This document shows, piece by piece, positions 39,501 through 48,351 of a stretch of 64,000 nt of DNA (its first letter is position 1; every line of letters starts with the position of its first letter). Location of the stretch: contig NZ_JAKEUO010000014.1 in NCBI RefSeq assembly GCF_022397915.1, positions 1,906-65,905 of the forward strand. Direction: 5' to 3'. The notes under the pieces are model-generated. The model saw only the letters and a list, made by a program, of their open reading frames with translations, had not been told where the DNA came from and made no database searches. This DNA is from Vibrio sp. Isolate34 (GTDB taxonomy: Bacteria; Pseudomonadota; Gammaproteobacteria; Enterobacterales; Vibrionaceae). Made by a program: the position numbers and the translations under genes.

Positions 39501-39824
39501 TTACTTTTCTAGCATTGCCAACTTATCAGACACACCATTCCACTTTTCAGCGTCATCCATTGGTGCTTTGACTTCCGTTTGTACCGGCCAAATCTCAGCA
39601 AGCTCCGCATTCACTTCAATGAAGATCTTTTGATCTTCTGGCAATTCGTCTTCTTGGAAGATCGCTTGAGCATCACATTCAGGTACACATAAACCACAAT
39701 CGATACATTCGATTGGGTTAATTACCATGAAATTTGGGCCTTCATGGAACGCATCTGCGGGGCACACGGCCACACAGTCTGTGTATTTACATTGAATACA
39801 ATTATCGCCTACGACAAATGCCAT
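39501..39824 (-). CDS. fdxA: Seven-iron ferredoxin (FdxA type)
   Basis: 107-aa cytoplasmic electron carrier. Cysteines near the N-terminus ([14 protein letters not shown]) and the second set ([12 protein letters not shown]) give the 3Fe-4S plus 4Fe-4S pattern of Azotobacter-type 7Fe ferredoxins. The C-terminal 50 residues (including [14 protein letters not shown]) form the usual extension. It is acidic. Divergent from the FAD oxidoreductase gene about 250 bp away. The redox partner is unknown. Confidence 0.92.
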   Translation of the reverse strand: MAFVVGDNCIQCKYTDCVAVCPADAFHEGPNFMVINPIECIDCGLCVPECDAQAIFQEDELPEDQKIFIEVNAELAEIWPVQTEVKAPMDDAEKWNGVSDKLAMLEK

Positions 39825-40076
39825 GATGCTCTGCTCTATAAGTTAGTCAAAATTGAAGAATGGGGATAATACTCATCCCAAAGCAAAATTCAACATCATA
39901 CGGCTCTAATATCGTGTCTATTTGCTCCATGTTTCCAAATTAGTATGACAGATAAATCAATTTCTCGTAAAATGCGCGCCATTGTGAGCTTACCGCTTCT
40001 TTCAACATCAGCGTTTTCATCAAACTCTGTTTAAGAAGTGGTCTAGCTAAGACACCTATAAAAACGAGACATCGAA

Positions 40077-41708
40077 ATGATACGTTTAACCGAAATTAAA
40101 CTTCCACTAGACCACGAAGAGTCTGCCATTCAAGAAGCGATTGAAGCGAAGCTTGGCATTAACTCAGATCAGGTTATCTCTTTTAATATCTTTAAACGTG
40201 GCTACGATGCTCGTAAGAAATCAAAGATCCTGCTTATCTATACGCTGGACGTTCTCGTTGAAAACGAAGCTGAGCTACTAGAAGCCTTTATCAGCGACCC
40301 ACACGTAAAAGTGACTCCTGACATGGAGTACAAGTTTGTCGCTAAAGCTGTTGAGAATCAAACTGAGCGCCCTGTTGTTATCGGCTTTGGCCCTTGTGGT
40401 CTATTCGCTGGTCTAGTGCTTGCTCAAATGGGTTTCAACCCAATCATCGTTGAGCGTGGTAAAGAAGTTCGTGAACGTACTAAAGATACTTTTGGTTTCT
40501 GGCGTAAGCGCACTTTGAACACGGAATCAAACGTACAGTTTGGTGAAGGTGGCGCTGGTACATTCTCTGACGGTAAGCTATATAGCCAAGTAAAAGATCC
40601 AAAACACTACGGCCGTAAAGTAATCGAAGAGTTCGTTGCAGCTGGCGCACCAGAAGAGATCCTATACGTAAGTAAGCCGCACATCGGTACCTTCAAACTG
40701 GTTACCATGATCGAAAAAATGCGTGCTTCTATCATCGAACTAGGTGGCGAAATCCGCTTCAGCACTCGTGTAGATGATCTTCACATGGAAGATGGCCAAA
40801 TCACTGGTCTAACACTTTCTAACGGTGAAGAAATCAAATCTCGCCACGTTGTACTGGCTGTTGGTCACAGTGCTCGTGACACGTTCGAAATGCTACACGA
40901 CCGTGGCGTTTACATGGAAGCGAAACCTTTCTCTGTTGGTTTCCGTATCGAACACAAACAGTCAATGATTGATGAAGCTCGCTTCGGTAAGAACGCAGGC
41001 AACCCAATTCTAGGTGCTGCGGACTACAAACTGGTTCACCACTGCAAGAATGGCCGCACTGTATACAGCTTCTGTATGTGCCCAGGTGGTACTGTAGTTG
41101 CTGCGACGTCTGAAGAAGGCCGCGTAGTAACAAACGGCATGAGCCAATACTCTCGTGCAGAACGTAACGCAAACAGCGCGATCGTAGTTGGTATCGATCC
41201 AGAACGCGATTACCCAGGTGACGCACTGGCTGGTATCCGTTTACAACGTGAACTAGAAAGCGGTGCTTATGTTCTTGGTGGCGAAAACTACGATGCACCA
41301 GCACAAAAAATCGGTGACTTCCTGAAAGGTCGCGATCCAAGTGCAATCGGTGAAGTACAACCGTCTTTCACTCCGGGTATCCATCTAACAGACATTTCAA
41401 AAGCGCTGCCTGATTTTGCTATCGAAGCGATTCGCGAAGCAATCCCTGCGTTCGAGAAGAAGATCAAAGGTTTCTCTACACCAGACGGCCTACTAACAGG
41501 TGTTGAGACTCGTACGTCTTCTCCTGTATGTATTAAACGTGGCAAAGACTACCAAAGTATCAACCTTAAGGGCTTCTTCCCTGCAGGTGAAGGCGCAGGC
41601 TACGCAGGTGGTATTCTGTCTGCTGGTATCGACGGTATTAAGGTTGCAGAAGCACTTGCACTGTCTATGGCAGAACAGAACCAAGCTGAGAAGATTGAGA
41701 TCGCTTAA
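40077..41708 (+). CDS. FAD-dependent oxidoreductase of the COG2509 type
   Basis: 543 aa. The N-terminal 95 residues are a small alpha/beta domain (IFKRGYDARKKSKILLIYTLDV). The FAD-binding Rossmann motif GFGPCGLFAGLVLAQMG lies near 102, and a conserved stretch NVQFGEGGAGTFSDGKL follows near 155. The C-terminal FAD segment AGEGAGYAGGILSAGIDGIKVAEAL ends the protein. This matches a widespread, uncharacterised FAD-dependent dehydrogenase family; substrate unknown. Monocistronic, with a strong terminator. The start has only a weak ribosome binding site (GAGACATCGA). Confidence 0.9.
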   Translation: MIRLTEIKLPLDHEESAIQEAIEAKLGINSDQVISFNIFKRGYDARKKSKILLIYTLDVLVENEAELLEAFISDPHVKVTPDMEYKFVAKAVENQTERPVVIGFGPCGLFAGLVLAQMGFNPIIVERGKEVRERTKDTFGFWRKRTLNTESNVQFGEGGAGTFSDGKLYSQVKDPKHYGRKVIEEFVAAGAPEEILYVSKPHIGTFKLVTMIEKMRASIIELGGEIRFSTRVDDLHMEDGQITGLTLSNGEEIKSRHVVLAVGHSARDTFEMLHDRGVYMEAKPFSVGFRIEHKQSMIDEARFGKNAGNPILGAADYKLVHHCKNGRTVYSFCMCPGGTVVAATSEEGRVVTNGMSQYSRAERNANSAIVVGIDPERDYPGDALAGIRLQRELESGAYVLGGENYDAPAQKIGDFLKGRDPSAIGEVQPSFTPGIHLTDISKALPDFAIEAIREAIPAFEKKIKGFSTPDGLLTGVETRTSSPVCIKRGKDYQSINLKGFFPAGEGAGYAGGILSAGIDGIKVAEALALSMAEQNQAEKIEIA

Positions 41709-41731
41709 GGTCTCGGTTTAAAACAAATATT

Positions 41732-41757
41732 AAAAAGGGCTCAATGAGCCCTTTTTT
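41732..41757. terminator. Bidirectional terminator between the FAD oxidoreductase gene and bluB
   Basis: Stem AAAAAGGGCTC / GAGCCCTTTTT with a three-base loop between convergent genes. Confidence 0.92.
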
Positions 41758-41789
41758 AGATCTTAATATCAGTGTTTCTGTTGAAGCAG

Positions 41790-42458
41790 TTACTTCCCAT
41801 CTGTTTCTAATTGCTTTGGATTCCACTTCCCTTCATGAATCGCTGAATTCACATCTCTTCTTGGTAGCCAACCCATGGTTTCGAGTTCTGGCTTATCTTT
41901 GAAATGATCAACGTAGCCGATACATAAGTACGCCACGATATCGATGTCTTCGGGGATATCTAATGCGTCTCTCAGTGTTGAGTCGTGAAGGATACTCACC
42001 CACCCTAATCCTAGATTTTCGGCTCTTGCCGCAAGCCACAAGTTTTGAACCGCACAGACTGTGCTGTATAAGTCCATCTCTTGTTTGATGGTTCTACCTA
42101 ACACAACCTTTCCGGTTCGATTGCGGTCGCAAGTCACACAGATGCCGATAGGTGATTCAACAATACCTTCCAACTTTAAGCGCTTATACATCGCCTGCTT
42201 TTCGTCGGTAAACATTTCAGCGGATTCTGCATGCGCTTGATTGAAGCCCGCTTTGATCTGTTGTTTGGTTTCGATATCACGAACGACGACAAAGTCCCAA
42301 GGCTGCATAAAACCGACACTGGGCGCATGGTGAGCGGCAGTTAACACACGCATCAGAACGTCTTCTGGGATCTCATCGGGAAGAAACTGTCCACGAACAT
42401 CTCGGCGAGAAAAAATCGTTTTATATACTGCTTCGCGTTCATTCAGCGTAATTTCCAT
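41790..42458 (-). CDS. bluB: 5,6-Dimethylbenzimidazole synthase BluB
   Basis: 222 aa flavin-dependent nitroreductase-fold enzyme. BluB cleaves reduced FMN with oxygen to give 5,6-dimethylbenzimidazole, the lower ligand of vitamin B12. Seen: FSRRDVRGQFLPDEIPEDVL near residue 15-35, HHAPSVGFMQPWDFVVV near 45, and the C-terminal LGLGWVSIL and YLCIGYVDHFKDKPELE segments, all BluB-like. ATG at 42458 follows GAGGG by about six bases; six further open codons upstream lack one. No other cobalamin genes adjoin. A general nitroreductase is possible but less likely. Confidence 0.88.
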   Translation of the reverse strand: MEITLNEREAVYKTIFSRRDVRGQFLPDEIPEDVLMRVLTAAHHAPSVGFMQPWDFVVVRDIETKQQIKAGFNQAHAESAEMFTDEKQAMYKRLKLEGIVESPIGICVTCDRNRTGKVVLGRTIKQEMDLYSTVCAVQNLWLAARAENLGLGWVSILHDSTLRDALDIPEDIDIVAYLCIGYVDHFKDKPELETMGWLPRRDVNSAIHEGKWNPKQLETDGK

Positions 42459-42519
42459 ACTTCCCTCTCTTATCATCGTCTTATTGAGCCAGTATTATCC
42501 AACTAAAGTGTCTATGTAG

Positions 42520-42803
42520 CTAGGGCGTGCTGACCTTTCGTGGTTAAATTTTGTTCGAGATAAAAGCGTTTTAATCGCGGCGAGGGAGAAGTAGCCTAGT
42601 CATTCTAAGCAAATCTCCCTCAACAAAGAGTAAAACGCTTTTTGCGGGGGCGCCCAGCTCGAACCCTTCGGGCAGCGTTTGCTGGTCATTTTTACTACGT
42701 TATCGGCTTCTCATGTAGGCTAGCTACACATCGGTGCCTCTGCCTTGTATAAATACCCAGCAACTCACTGCAAAAATCAGCTCGAAAGATCAACATGCCC
42801 TAG
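42520..42803. mobile_element. MITE-like element with imperfect terminal inverted repeats
   Basis: A 284-bp non-coding element. Its ends, CTAGGGCGTGCTGACC... (42520-42540) and the complement of 42783-42803, match at 18 of 21 positions. Internal nested inverted repeats are AAAAGCGTTTTA (42562-42573) / TAAAACGCTTTT (42631-42642) and GAGGGAGA (42582-42589) / TCTCCCTC (42614-42621). TAG flanks both ends, a possible 3-bp target duplication; a TA duplication is the alternative reading. No transposase is present. It lies between bluB and the helicase gene, about 100 bp before the latter. Confidence 0.7.
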
Positions 42804-42905
42804 TAGTACACAAGCAACATGGTAGAATGCCGCCATTAATCTTATCCTTGTATAAGATTGTTGAACCTTTCCATCGCTATTTAGCCAAATCATACCGAGA
42901 AACTT

Positions 42906-44111
42906 ATGCCATTTTCCAAGCTTGGATTAAGCTCACCTATTGTTAAAGCCGTTGCAAAACAAGGCTATGAAAAGCCAACCTCGATTCAAGAAAAAGCAAT
43001 TCCGATTGTACTTTCTGGTAAGAACCTTATTGCGGCTGCACAAACAGGTACAGGTAAAACTGCGAGCTTTGTTCTCCCTATCTTAGAAATGCTAAGCAAA
43101 GGTGAAACGCAGCGTAAAAAACGTATTCGCGCCGTGATTCTTACACCGACTCGTGAGCTAGCTGTTCAGGTTGAACAGAACATCACTAAGTACGCCAAGT
43201 TCTTAAACCTAACATCATTAGCGATGTACGGTGGTGTCTCTTACCAACATCAAAAAGATCGTCTGATTGAAGGTGTTGATATTCTAGTGGCAACACCAGG
43301 GCGTTTGATCGACATGTATGGTCAACGCGCGGTTCACTTTGATGAAGTTGAAGTATTAGTACTGGATGAAGCAGACCGCATGCTAGACATGGGCTTCATC
43401 GAAGACATCAACAAGATCATCGCTCGTTTGCCGCAAGATGTGCAAAACCTGCTGTTCTCAGCAACGCTTTCAACGCCAGTTCGTGCGCTAGCGAAAAGTG
43501 CTATCAGCGAAGCGGAAGAGATTTCAATTGCCAAAACTGACGCGTCTAAAGCGAACATTGAGCAATGGTTGGTAACGGTAGATAAAGACCGCAAGTCAGC
43601 ACTATTGAGCCACATGATTACCGAAGGTAATTGGGATCAAGCGCTTATCTTTATCGAAACCAAGCACGGCGCGGCTAAGTTGGTGGCTCAACTTGAAAAA
43701 CGTGGCATTCATGCTGAAGCGTTCCACAGTGGACGCAGCCAAGCGATCCGTGAAAAGATCTTGGCTGACTTCAAGAAAGGCCGCCTAAAATACTTAGTAG
43801 CGACTGGCGTTGCTGCTCGTGGTATCGATATCGATAACCTAAGCCGCGTAGTGAACTACGACCTGCCTTTCCCAGCTGACGACTACGTTCACCGTATTGG
43901 TCGTACAGGCCGTGCTGATGCATCTGGTGAAGCGATCTCTTTCCTATCAAAAGACAACTTCAAAAACCTGTGCATTATTGAAAAGCGTCTTGGTCACCTG
44001 ATTGAGCGCCGTGTAGTGGAAGGTTTCGAGCCACGCAAAGAAGTGCCGATTTCAGTGCTGAACTTCGTTCCTAAGAAGAAAAGAGAGCAGCAAGAGAAAG
44101 AAGGCAAGTAA
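42906..44111 (+). CDS. DEAD-box RNA helicase, RhlE-like
   Basis: 401 aa core helicase with a short tail. Motifs in order: FSKLGLSSPI (Q-motif region), AAQTGTGKT, TPTRELA, TPGRLID, VLDEADRMLDMGF, FSATLS, VATGVAARGIDI and HRIGRTGRA. The C-terminus is short and basic (PKKKREQQEKEGK), as in RhlE-type proteins, and lacks the DbpA domain of the other two helicases here. Likely role in rRNA maturation or RNA turnover. The start is ATG at 42906 with GAGA upstream. A MITE-like element occupies most of its upstream region. Confidence 0.92.
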   Translation: MPFSKLGLSSPIVKAVAKQGYEKPTSIQEKAIPIVLSGKNLIAAAQTGTGKTASFVLPILEMLSKGETQRKKRIRAVILTPTRELAVQVEQNITKYAKFLNLTSLAMYGGVSYQHQKDRLIEGVDILVATPGRLIDMYGQRAVHFDEVEVLVLDEADRMLDMGFIEDINKIIARLPQDVQNLLFSATLSTPVRALAKSAISEAEEISIAKTDASKANIEQWLVTVDKDRKSALLSHMITEGNWDQALIFIETKHGAAKLVAQLEKRGIHAEAFHSGRSQAIREKILADFKKGRLKYLVATGVAARGIDIDNLSRVVNYDLPFPADDYVHRIGRTGRADASGEAISFLSKDNFKNLCIIEKRLGHLIERRVVEGFEPRKEVPISVLNFVPKKKREQQEKEGK

Positions 44112-44163
44112 CTATCAAAGCTTAACTAGCAACGATAACGTGTTAGCCGATGTATTACTTAAA

Positions 44164-44187
44164 CGAAGCCCCATGTGGCTTCGTTTT
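44164..44187 (+). terminator. Terminator of the RhlE-like helicase gene
   Basis: Stem CGAAGCC / GGCTTCG with a six-base loop, followed by TTTTGTT. Confidence 0.85.
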
Positions 44188-44228
44188 GTTCTTTGATACA
44201 CAGATAAAGATAAAACAGAGGTATTGAG

Positions 44229-44633
44229 ATGATTACTCCTATCGCAACGAGATTAACCCGAGGCCAAGACCTAAAGCTTGAGATCCAGAGGCTAGTGACA
44301 GCGCACAATATCTTGGCAGGCTCCATCGCATCTTGTGTCGGGTGTGTTTCTCAACTCAATATTCGGTTAGCTAATGCCAACAATACCAAGCGAGTTCAAG
44401 CTCCGTTTGAAATCGTATCTGTGATGGCAACGTTAACGCCTAACCACCAGCACGTTCATATATCCGTTGCTGATGAAAATGGCGATGTGATTGGCGGGCA
44501 TCTACTGGAAGGAACGATTATCGCCACCACAGCTGAGTTGATTGTTCACCGTTACGATACTTTGACCTTCAACAGAGAGCATGATGATTCGACGGGTTAC
44601 ACTGAGCTCACTATCAGCAGTAACACACAATAG
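44229..44633 (+). CDS. PPC/DUF296-domain protein
   Basis: 134 aa, a single PPC (plant and prokaryote conserved, DUF296) domain. The hallmark His pair and glycines are seen: HQHVHISVADENGDVIGGHLLEG near 78-100, preceded by ASCVGCVSQLNIRLAN. The fold forms trimers; plant AT-hook proteins use it for protein contacts and bacterial versions have no settled role. Good RBS (AGAGGT before the ATG). It lies upstream of, and may be co-transcribed with, the exonuclease gene 67 bp on. Confidence 0.88.
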   Translation: MITPIATRLTRGQDLKLEIQRLVTAHNILAGSIASCVGCVSQLNIRLANANNTKRVQAPFEIVSVMATLTPNHQHVHISVADENGDVIGGHLLEGTIIATTAELIVHRYDTLTFNREHDDSTGYTELTISSNTQ

Positions 44634-44700
44634 CTTCACTGATAGCAGCGCTAAACGCCTCATATAAAGCGATACCACCCAATAGTAATTAGGAAACACG

Positions 44701-45324
44701 ATGGCTCCAAACTCCGCAGACTCCGTTATCGTTCTCGATTTCGAAACCACAGGCTTATCACCAAACATGGGTGACCGAGCGATTGAAATCGGTGCGGTGA
44801 AACTCGTTAACGGCGAAGTCGTCGACACCTTCCAACAACTGATGAACCCAGGGTTTCGTGTCAGTGGATTCATTGAAGGTTATACCGGAATCAGTAACCG
44901 TATGTTAAGCACGGCGGCCAGTTGCAGTGAAGTAATGGATGAGTTTGCAGACTTTATTCAAGACAGCCAACTTGTCGCTCACAATGCTTCATTTGATAAG
45001 CGCTTTCTTGATGCGGAATTAGATAATATTGGTCGCGGTTACAATGGACAATTTGCCTGCTCAATGCTGATTGCTCGTCGTCTAATCCAATATGCACCGA
45101 CTCATAAGCTAGGCGACCTTGTGCGTTTCAAAAATATCGACAACGACGGTACTTTCCACCGAGCATTAGCCGACTCAGAAATGACAGCTAGACTGTGGTT
45201 ATTGATGATTGATGAACTGCAAAGCGACCACGGTATTCAACAGCCAAGCTTTCAACTGATGCAAAAAATATCGAAGACAGCGAAAGGCTCTATTCCAAAG
45301 CTGTTGATGAGTAATCGAGCTTAA
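44701..45324 (+). CDS. DEDDh 3'-5' exonuclease (DnaQ-like)
   Basis: 207 aa. Exonuclease motifs: ExoI VLDFETTGLSP near 12, ExoII HNASFDKRFLDAEL near 98 and ExoIII with HRALADSEMTARLW near 155, giving the DEDDh acidic set. It resembles the epsilon proofreading subunit family and stand-alone exonucleases; the 207-aa length and lack of a polymerase-binding tail favour a stand-alone enzyme. RBS AGGAAACACG before the ATG. No DNA polymerase genes adjoin. The substrate (DNA or RNA) is unknown. Confidence 0.88.
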   Translation: MAPNSADSVIVLDFETTGLSPNMGDRAIEIGAVKLVNGEVVDTFQQLMNPGFRVSGFIEGYTGISNRMLSTAASCSEVMDEFADFIQDSQLVAHNASFDKRFLDAELDNIGRGYNGQFACSMLIARRLIQYAPTHKLGDLVRFKNIDNDGTFHRALADSEMTARLWLLMIDELQSDHGIQQPSFQLMQKISKTAKGSIPKLLMSNRA

Positions 45325-45409
45325 AACCCTTACAGTGTGATAAGACGTTAAAAGCTGATTGGTTTAACACGATCAGCCTTTCTAGTTATTAACGAAGCTT
45401 GCTTGTACC

Positions 45410-46246
45410 CTACTCCTGCAGTGTCACCAGTGTAGATTTGAGGCTCTCTAATTCATTCATGAAATAAGACCATTGCTTATCACTACTGGTTGCGGCGATA
45501 TCCACCAAGAATTTGGCTGATGTCTGCATATTCTTATTAAGCTTAGATTCCAATTCGTCTGGATAATAAGCTTCGTTGTTCAGAAGCAAGTTCATAATAA
45601 TTGGCTGAGCGATATGTAGGTCACTCTTCTTTTCCATCAATGTTGTGAGGTCTTGGTAGGTATTATTTTGATATTGGCGCCAGCTATCGTTGGTATTCAC
45701 CCACTCTTGAGACCAAGTATATATAATCTGTTTTTGTTCTTTCGATACCGATCCTAGCCATCGCTCTAGTCTCTCTTCTATCCGGTTTCGATATCGCTTT
45801 CTGGAATCTTCGTCATTCAACGACAATCTTTCTTCGTAATAGTCTTGCTGCTTTTCTCTAAAGTTTTTTAAGAACTCGCTATCTTGCTTAGGGCTAAGTT
45901 GCATACTTAACGCGTAAACATCGGGTGCAAACTTATTAACGATCGCGCGAATATGATTTTTAATTTGCTCGCTTTGGTCGACGACAAACGCAGAGTTCAT
46001 ATCAGGGCGAGTAATACTTTGAATCACTTCTAATTGCGAAATGTACAATGGGAGTTGAGTTTCTTTATGCCAGGCTTGCAATGAGTCTAGGCGAGCTTCT
46101 AGCTCAGACTCTTGGCTATTGGATAACGAAACAAAGTCCTCGATATAGCTGACCGCAAACCAACTGATATTGTTATAGGCGAATTTCGTCCCACACCCAG
46201 CAAATAGGAAGCACACCAATATCATTAACCAACGGCATTTTCTCAT
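45410..46246 (-). CDS. DUF6279-type lipoprotein
   Basis: 278 aa. A lipoprotein signal (residues 1-18) ends in the lipobox LFAGC. The mature part begins GTKFAYNNISWFAVSYIEDFVSLSN, typical of a family of helical outer-membrane lipoproteins annotated DUF6279. The rest is a long, charged, mostly helical region with repeated Trp. The function of the family is unknown. ATG is preceded by AGAGGG. Convergent with the exonuclease gene. Confidence 0.85.
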   Translation of the reverse strand: MRKCRWLMILVCFLFAGCGTKFAYNNISWFAVSYIEDFVSLSNSQESELEARLDSLQAWHKETQLPLYISQLEVIQSITRPDMNSAFVVDQSEQIKNHIRAIVNKFAPDVYALSMQLSPKQDSEFLKNFREKQQDYYEERLSLNDEDSRKRYRNRIEERLERWLGSVSKEQKQIIYTWSQEWVNTNDSWRQYQNNTYQDLTTLMEKKSDLHIAQPIIMNLLLNNEAYYPDELESKLNKNMQTSAKFLVDIAATSSDKQWSYFMNELESLKSTLVTLQE

Positions 46247-46530
46247 TACACCCTCTCACAACCCTTTACTGTTCAGCGAACCTGTAAGCAGCCTTATCAG
46301 ATTCACTCTTGATCTTATAACATTAGCTATAAAAGCAACTCTTCGTAAAAACTTTCAGATAAATTGAGACTTCACCTTGCTAAACTGTCTATTTAGGCAA
46401 ATGATTAAACTAAAAATAATTAACGGCAGTGATATAACTTGATTTTTATTACTCATTTGACGTAATACGAACCCTATAAAAGAAAACGGGTTAGCGTATT
46501 TTCAAATGATTGATATTTGGGAGGCAAGCT

Positions 46531-46704
46531 ATGGCCGCTATTCCTGAGCACCCAAGCGATTTAGAATATGAGCTTTGTTATTTTGACGATGGTTCAATAA
46601 CCACAATCACGATATTCGTTCACAATCGACAGGAAGCAATGAATTGGTATGTTAGCGAAGGAAAACATATCAACGATCTTTATTCGATAAGACCCGATGA
46701 ATAA
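46531..46704 (+). CDS. Small 57-aa acidic protein of unknown function
   Basis: Begins MAAIPEHPSDLEYELCYF and ends SIRPDE. The ATG at 46531 has GGAGG seven bases upstream, a strong binding site that decides against the more upstream in-frame codon at 46510. The protein is acidic and soluble, with a beta-strand-rich middle (SITTITIFV) and an EAMNWY segment. No family recognised. Stands alone between the DUF6279 and dbpA genes. Probably real, given the binding site and codon composition. Confidence 0.65.
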   Translation: MAAIPEHPSDLEYELCYFDDGSITTITIFVHNRQEAMNWYVSEGKHINDLYSIRPDE

Positions 46705-46769
46705 TGCTTTGATATAGAGGACTAGGTCGATAAACCTGAGAGAAGAAACTTGAGTGACACTTTGTGGAA

Positions 46770-46816
46770 AACCCTTTACCGCTTCGCCGTTAATAATGGC
46801 AGCTCGCAGTAAAGGG
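46770..46816 (-). terminator. Possible terminator of dbpA
   Basis: Inverted repeat CCCTTTAC / GTAAAGGG with a long, partly structured loop. On the minus strand it ends in TTTT, just after the dbpA stop codon. Confidence 0.6.
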
Positions 46817-46829
46817 CTTCAGTCTCGAA

Positions 46830-48209
46830 TTACTTCAGGATTCGGGCGCGAAATTGACGACCCTTCATTTTACCTGATTCGATCTTGTTCAGTGCTTTCT
46901 TAGCGACAGAGCGTTCTACAGCAACGTAAGCGCGCATTGCGAACAAGTTGATCTTGCCTACTGATTTACCATCAATACCACCTTGACCAGTCAATGCACC
47001 AAGTATATCGCCTGCACGAAGCTTAGCTTTCTTACCGCCATCAATCTGAATGGTTACCATGTTTGAGTAGTACGGCTTAGCAATAGGTTTTGCTGGAAGC
47101 TCAGATGGCTCAATCGGCATATCCATGTACTCATCAATTTGAGCAACACGGTACATCTCTTTCTCGCTAAAGAAGCTGATAGCGACGCCTTTGCTTCCTG
47201 CACGGCCAGTACGACCAATGCGGTGTACGTGAACTTCAGGGTCGCGAGACAATTCAAAGTTGAATACTGCGTCTAGGTTATCAACATCAAGACCACGAGC
47301 CGCAACGTCTGTCGCAACTAGAATCGAGATCGTTTTGTTTGAGAACTGAACCAAAGCTTGGTCACGTTCACGTTGCTCCATGTCGCCATGAAGTTCGATA
47401 ACGCTGAAACCACGGTGGCTTAGCTCATCGTTTACGTTCTGCACTTCTTTCTTGGTGTTACAGAACACAACCGCAGATTCCGGTTGGTGATGAAGTAGCA
47501 GCAACTCTAGAGCGTCATCACGAGCTTCAGAACCTTCTAACTTATAGAAGTGTTGCTGGATGCTTGAGTGATCGTGCGTTGATTCAACCTTCACCATTTC
47601 TGGGTTACGCATAATGCGGTCTGCAACAGATTTGATCTGTTTAGGGAAAGTTGCACTGAATAGCAGAGTTTGGCGTTCTTTTGGCGCCGCTTCAATCACT
47701 GCATCCAAAGCGTCTTGGAAACCCATCTCTAGCATGCGGTCGGCTTCATCTAACACAAGTGTGTTCAGCTCAGACAGGTCAATGCGGCCTTTCTCTAGGT
47801 GGTCAAGGATACGACCAGGAGTACCCACAAGAATGTGTGCGCCATGCTCTAGTGAACCAATCTGTGGGCCCATTGGCATACCGCCACATAGTGTCAGCAC
47901 TTTAATATTGTGAATACCACGAGCAAGAGTACGGATCTCTTTTGCTACTTGGTCTGCAAGCTCACGAGTCGGACATAACACTAAAGACTGAACACGGAAA
48001 CGCTTAACGCGTAGGTTCTGCAGCACGCCTAAACCAAAAGCAGCTGTTTTACCTGAACCCGTTTTACCCTGACCGATAACGTCCTTGCCATTTAGGATAG
48101 TAGGAAGACTTAACGCTTGGATCGGCGTCATTTCAGTATAACCAAGAGAATCTAACGTATTTAGAAGCTCTGGTTTAAGGGCGATTGAAGAGAATTTTGA
48201 AGTGCTCAA
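46830..48209 (-). CDS. dbpA: ATP-dependent RNA helicase DbpA
   Basis: 459 aa. Core motifs: GQGKTGSGKTAAFGLG (the DbpA-specific form of Walker A), PTRELADQ, VGTPGRILDHL, VLDEADRMLEMGF, FSATFP, HRIGRTGRAGSKG. The C-terminal 75 residues are the DbpA RNA-binding domain (TIQIDGGKKAKLRAGDILGALTGQGGIDG), which targets hairpin 92 of 23S rRNA. The protein acts in late 50S assembly. The start codon is TTG at 48209, with GGA eight bases upstream; no ATG fits. An insertion sequence now begins 120 bp upstream and could alter its promoter region. Confidence 0.94.
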   Translation of the reverse strand: MSTSKFSSIALKPELLNTLDSLGYTEMTPIQALSLPTILNGKDVIGQGKTGSGKTAAFGLGVLQNLRVKRFRVQSLVLCPTRELADQVAKEIRTLARGIHNIKVLTLCGGMPMGPQIGSLEHGAHILVGTPGRILDHLEKGRIDLSELNTLVLDEADRMLEMGFQDALDAVIEAAPKERQTLLFSATFPKQIKSVADRIMRNPEMVKVESTHDHSSIQQHFYKLEGSEARDDALELLLLHHQPESAVVFCNTKKEVQNVNDELSHRGFSVIELHGDMEQRERDQALVQFSNKTISILVATDVAARGLDVDNLDAVFNFELSRDPEVHVHRIGRTGRAGSKGVAISFFSEKEMYRVAQIDEYMDMPIEPSELPAKPIAKPYYSNMVTIQIDGGKKAKLRAGDILGALTGQGGIDGKSVGKINLFAMRAYVAVERSVAKKALNKIESGKMKGRQFRARILK

Positions 48210-48318
48210 TGGAAATATCCAACTGGTGAAAAACAGAGTGCATTATGAGTGTTTTTGAAAATTATTCCACCTTAATCACAGTTTTGAAGCAACATGTTAG
48301 GCTAACACAAAAAAGCCA

Positions 48319-48328
48319 GCTTCTTAGC
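48319..48328 (+). repeat. Left copy of the IS target duplication
   Basis: GCTTCTTAGC directly precedes the left end of the element and is repeated directly after the right end (49833-49842). Ten bases is one more than the nine usual for Tn5-type elements. Confidence 0.8.
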
Positions 48329-48351
48329 CTGTCTCTTGATCACAAGTCTGG

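Noticed and set aside
42734..42946. 70-aa ORF running from the MITE-like element into the helicase gene
   Set aside because: It covers element sequence and the helicase start in another frame and has no ribosome binding site.
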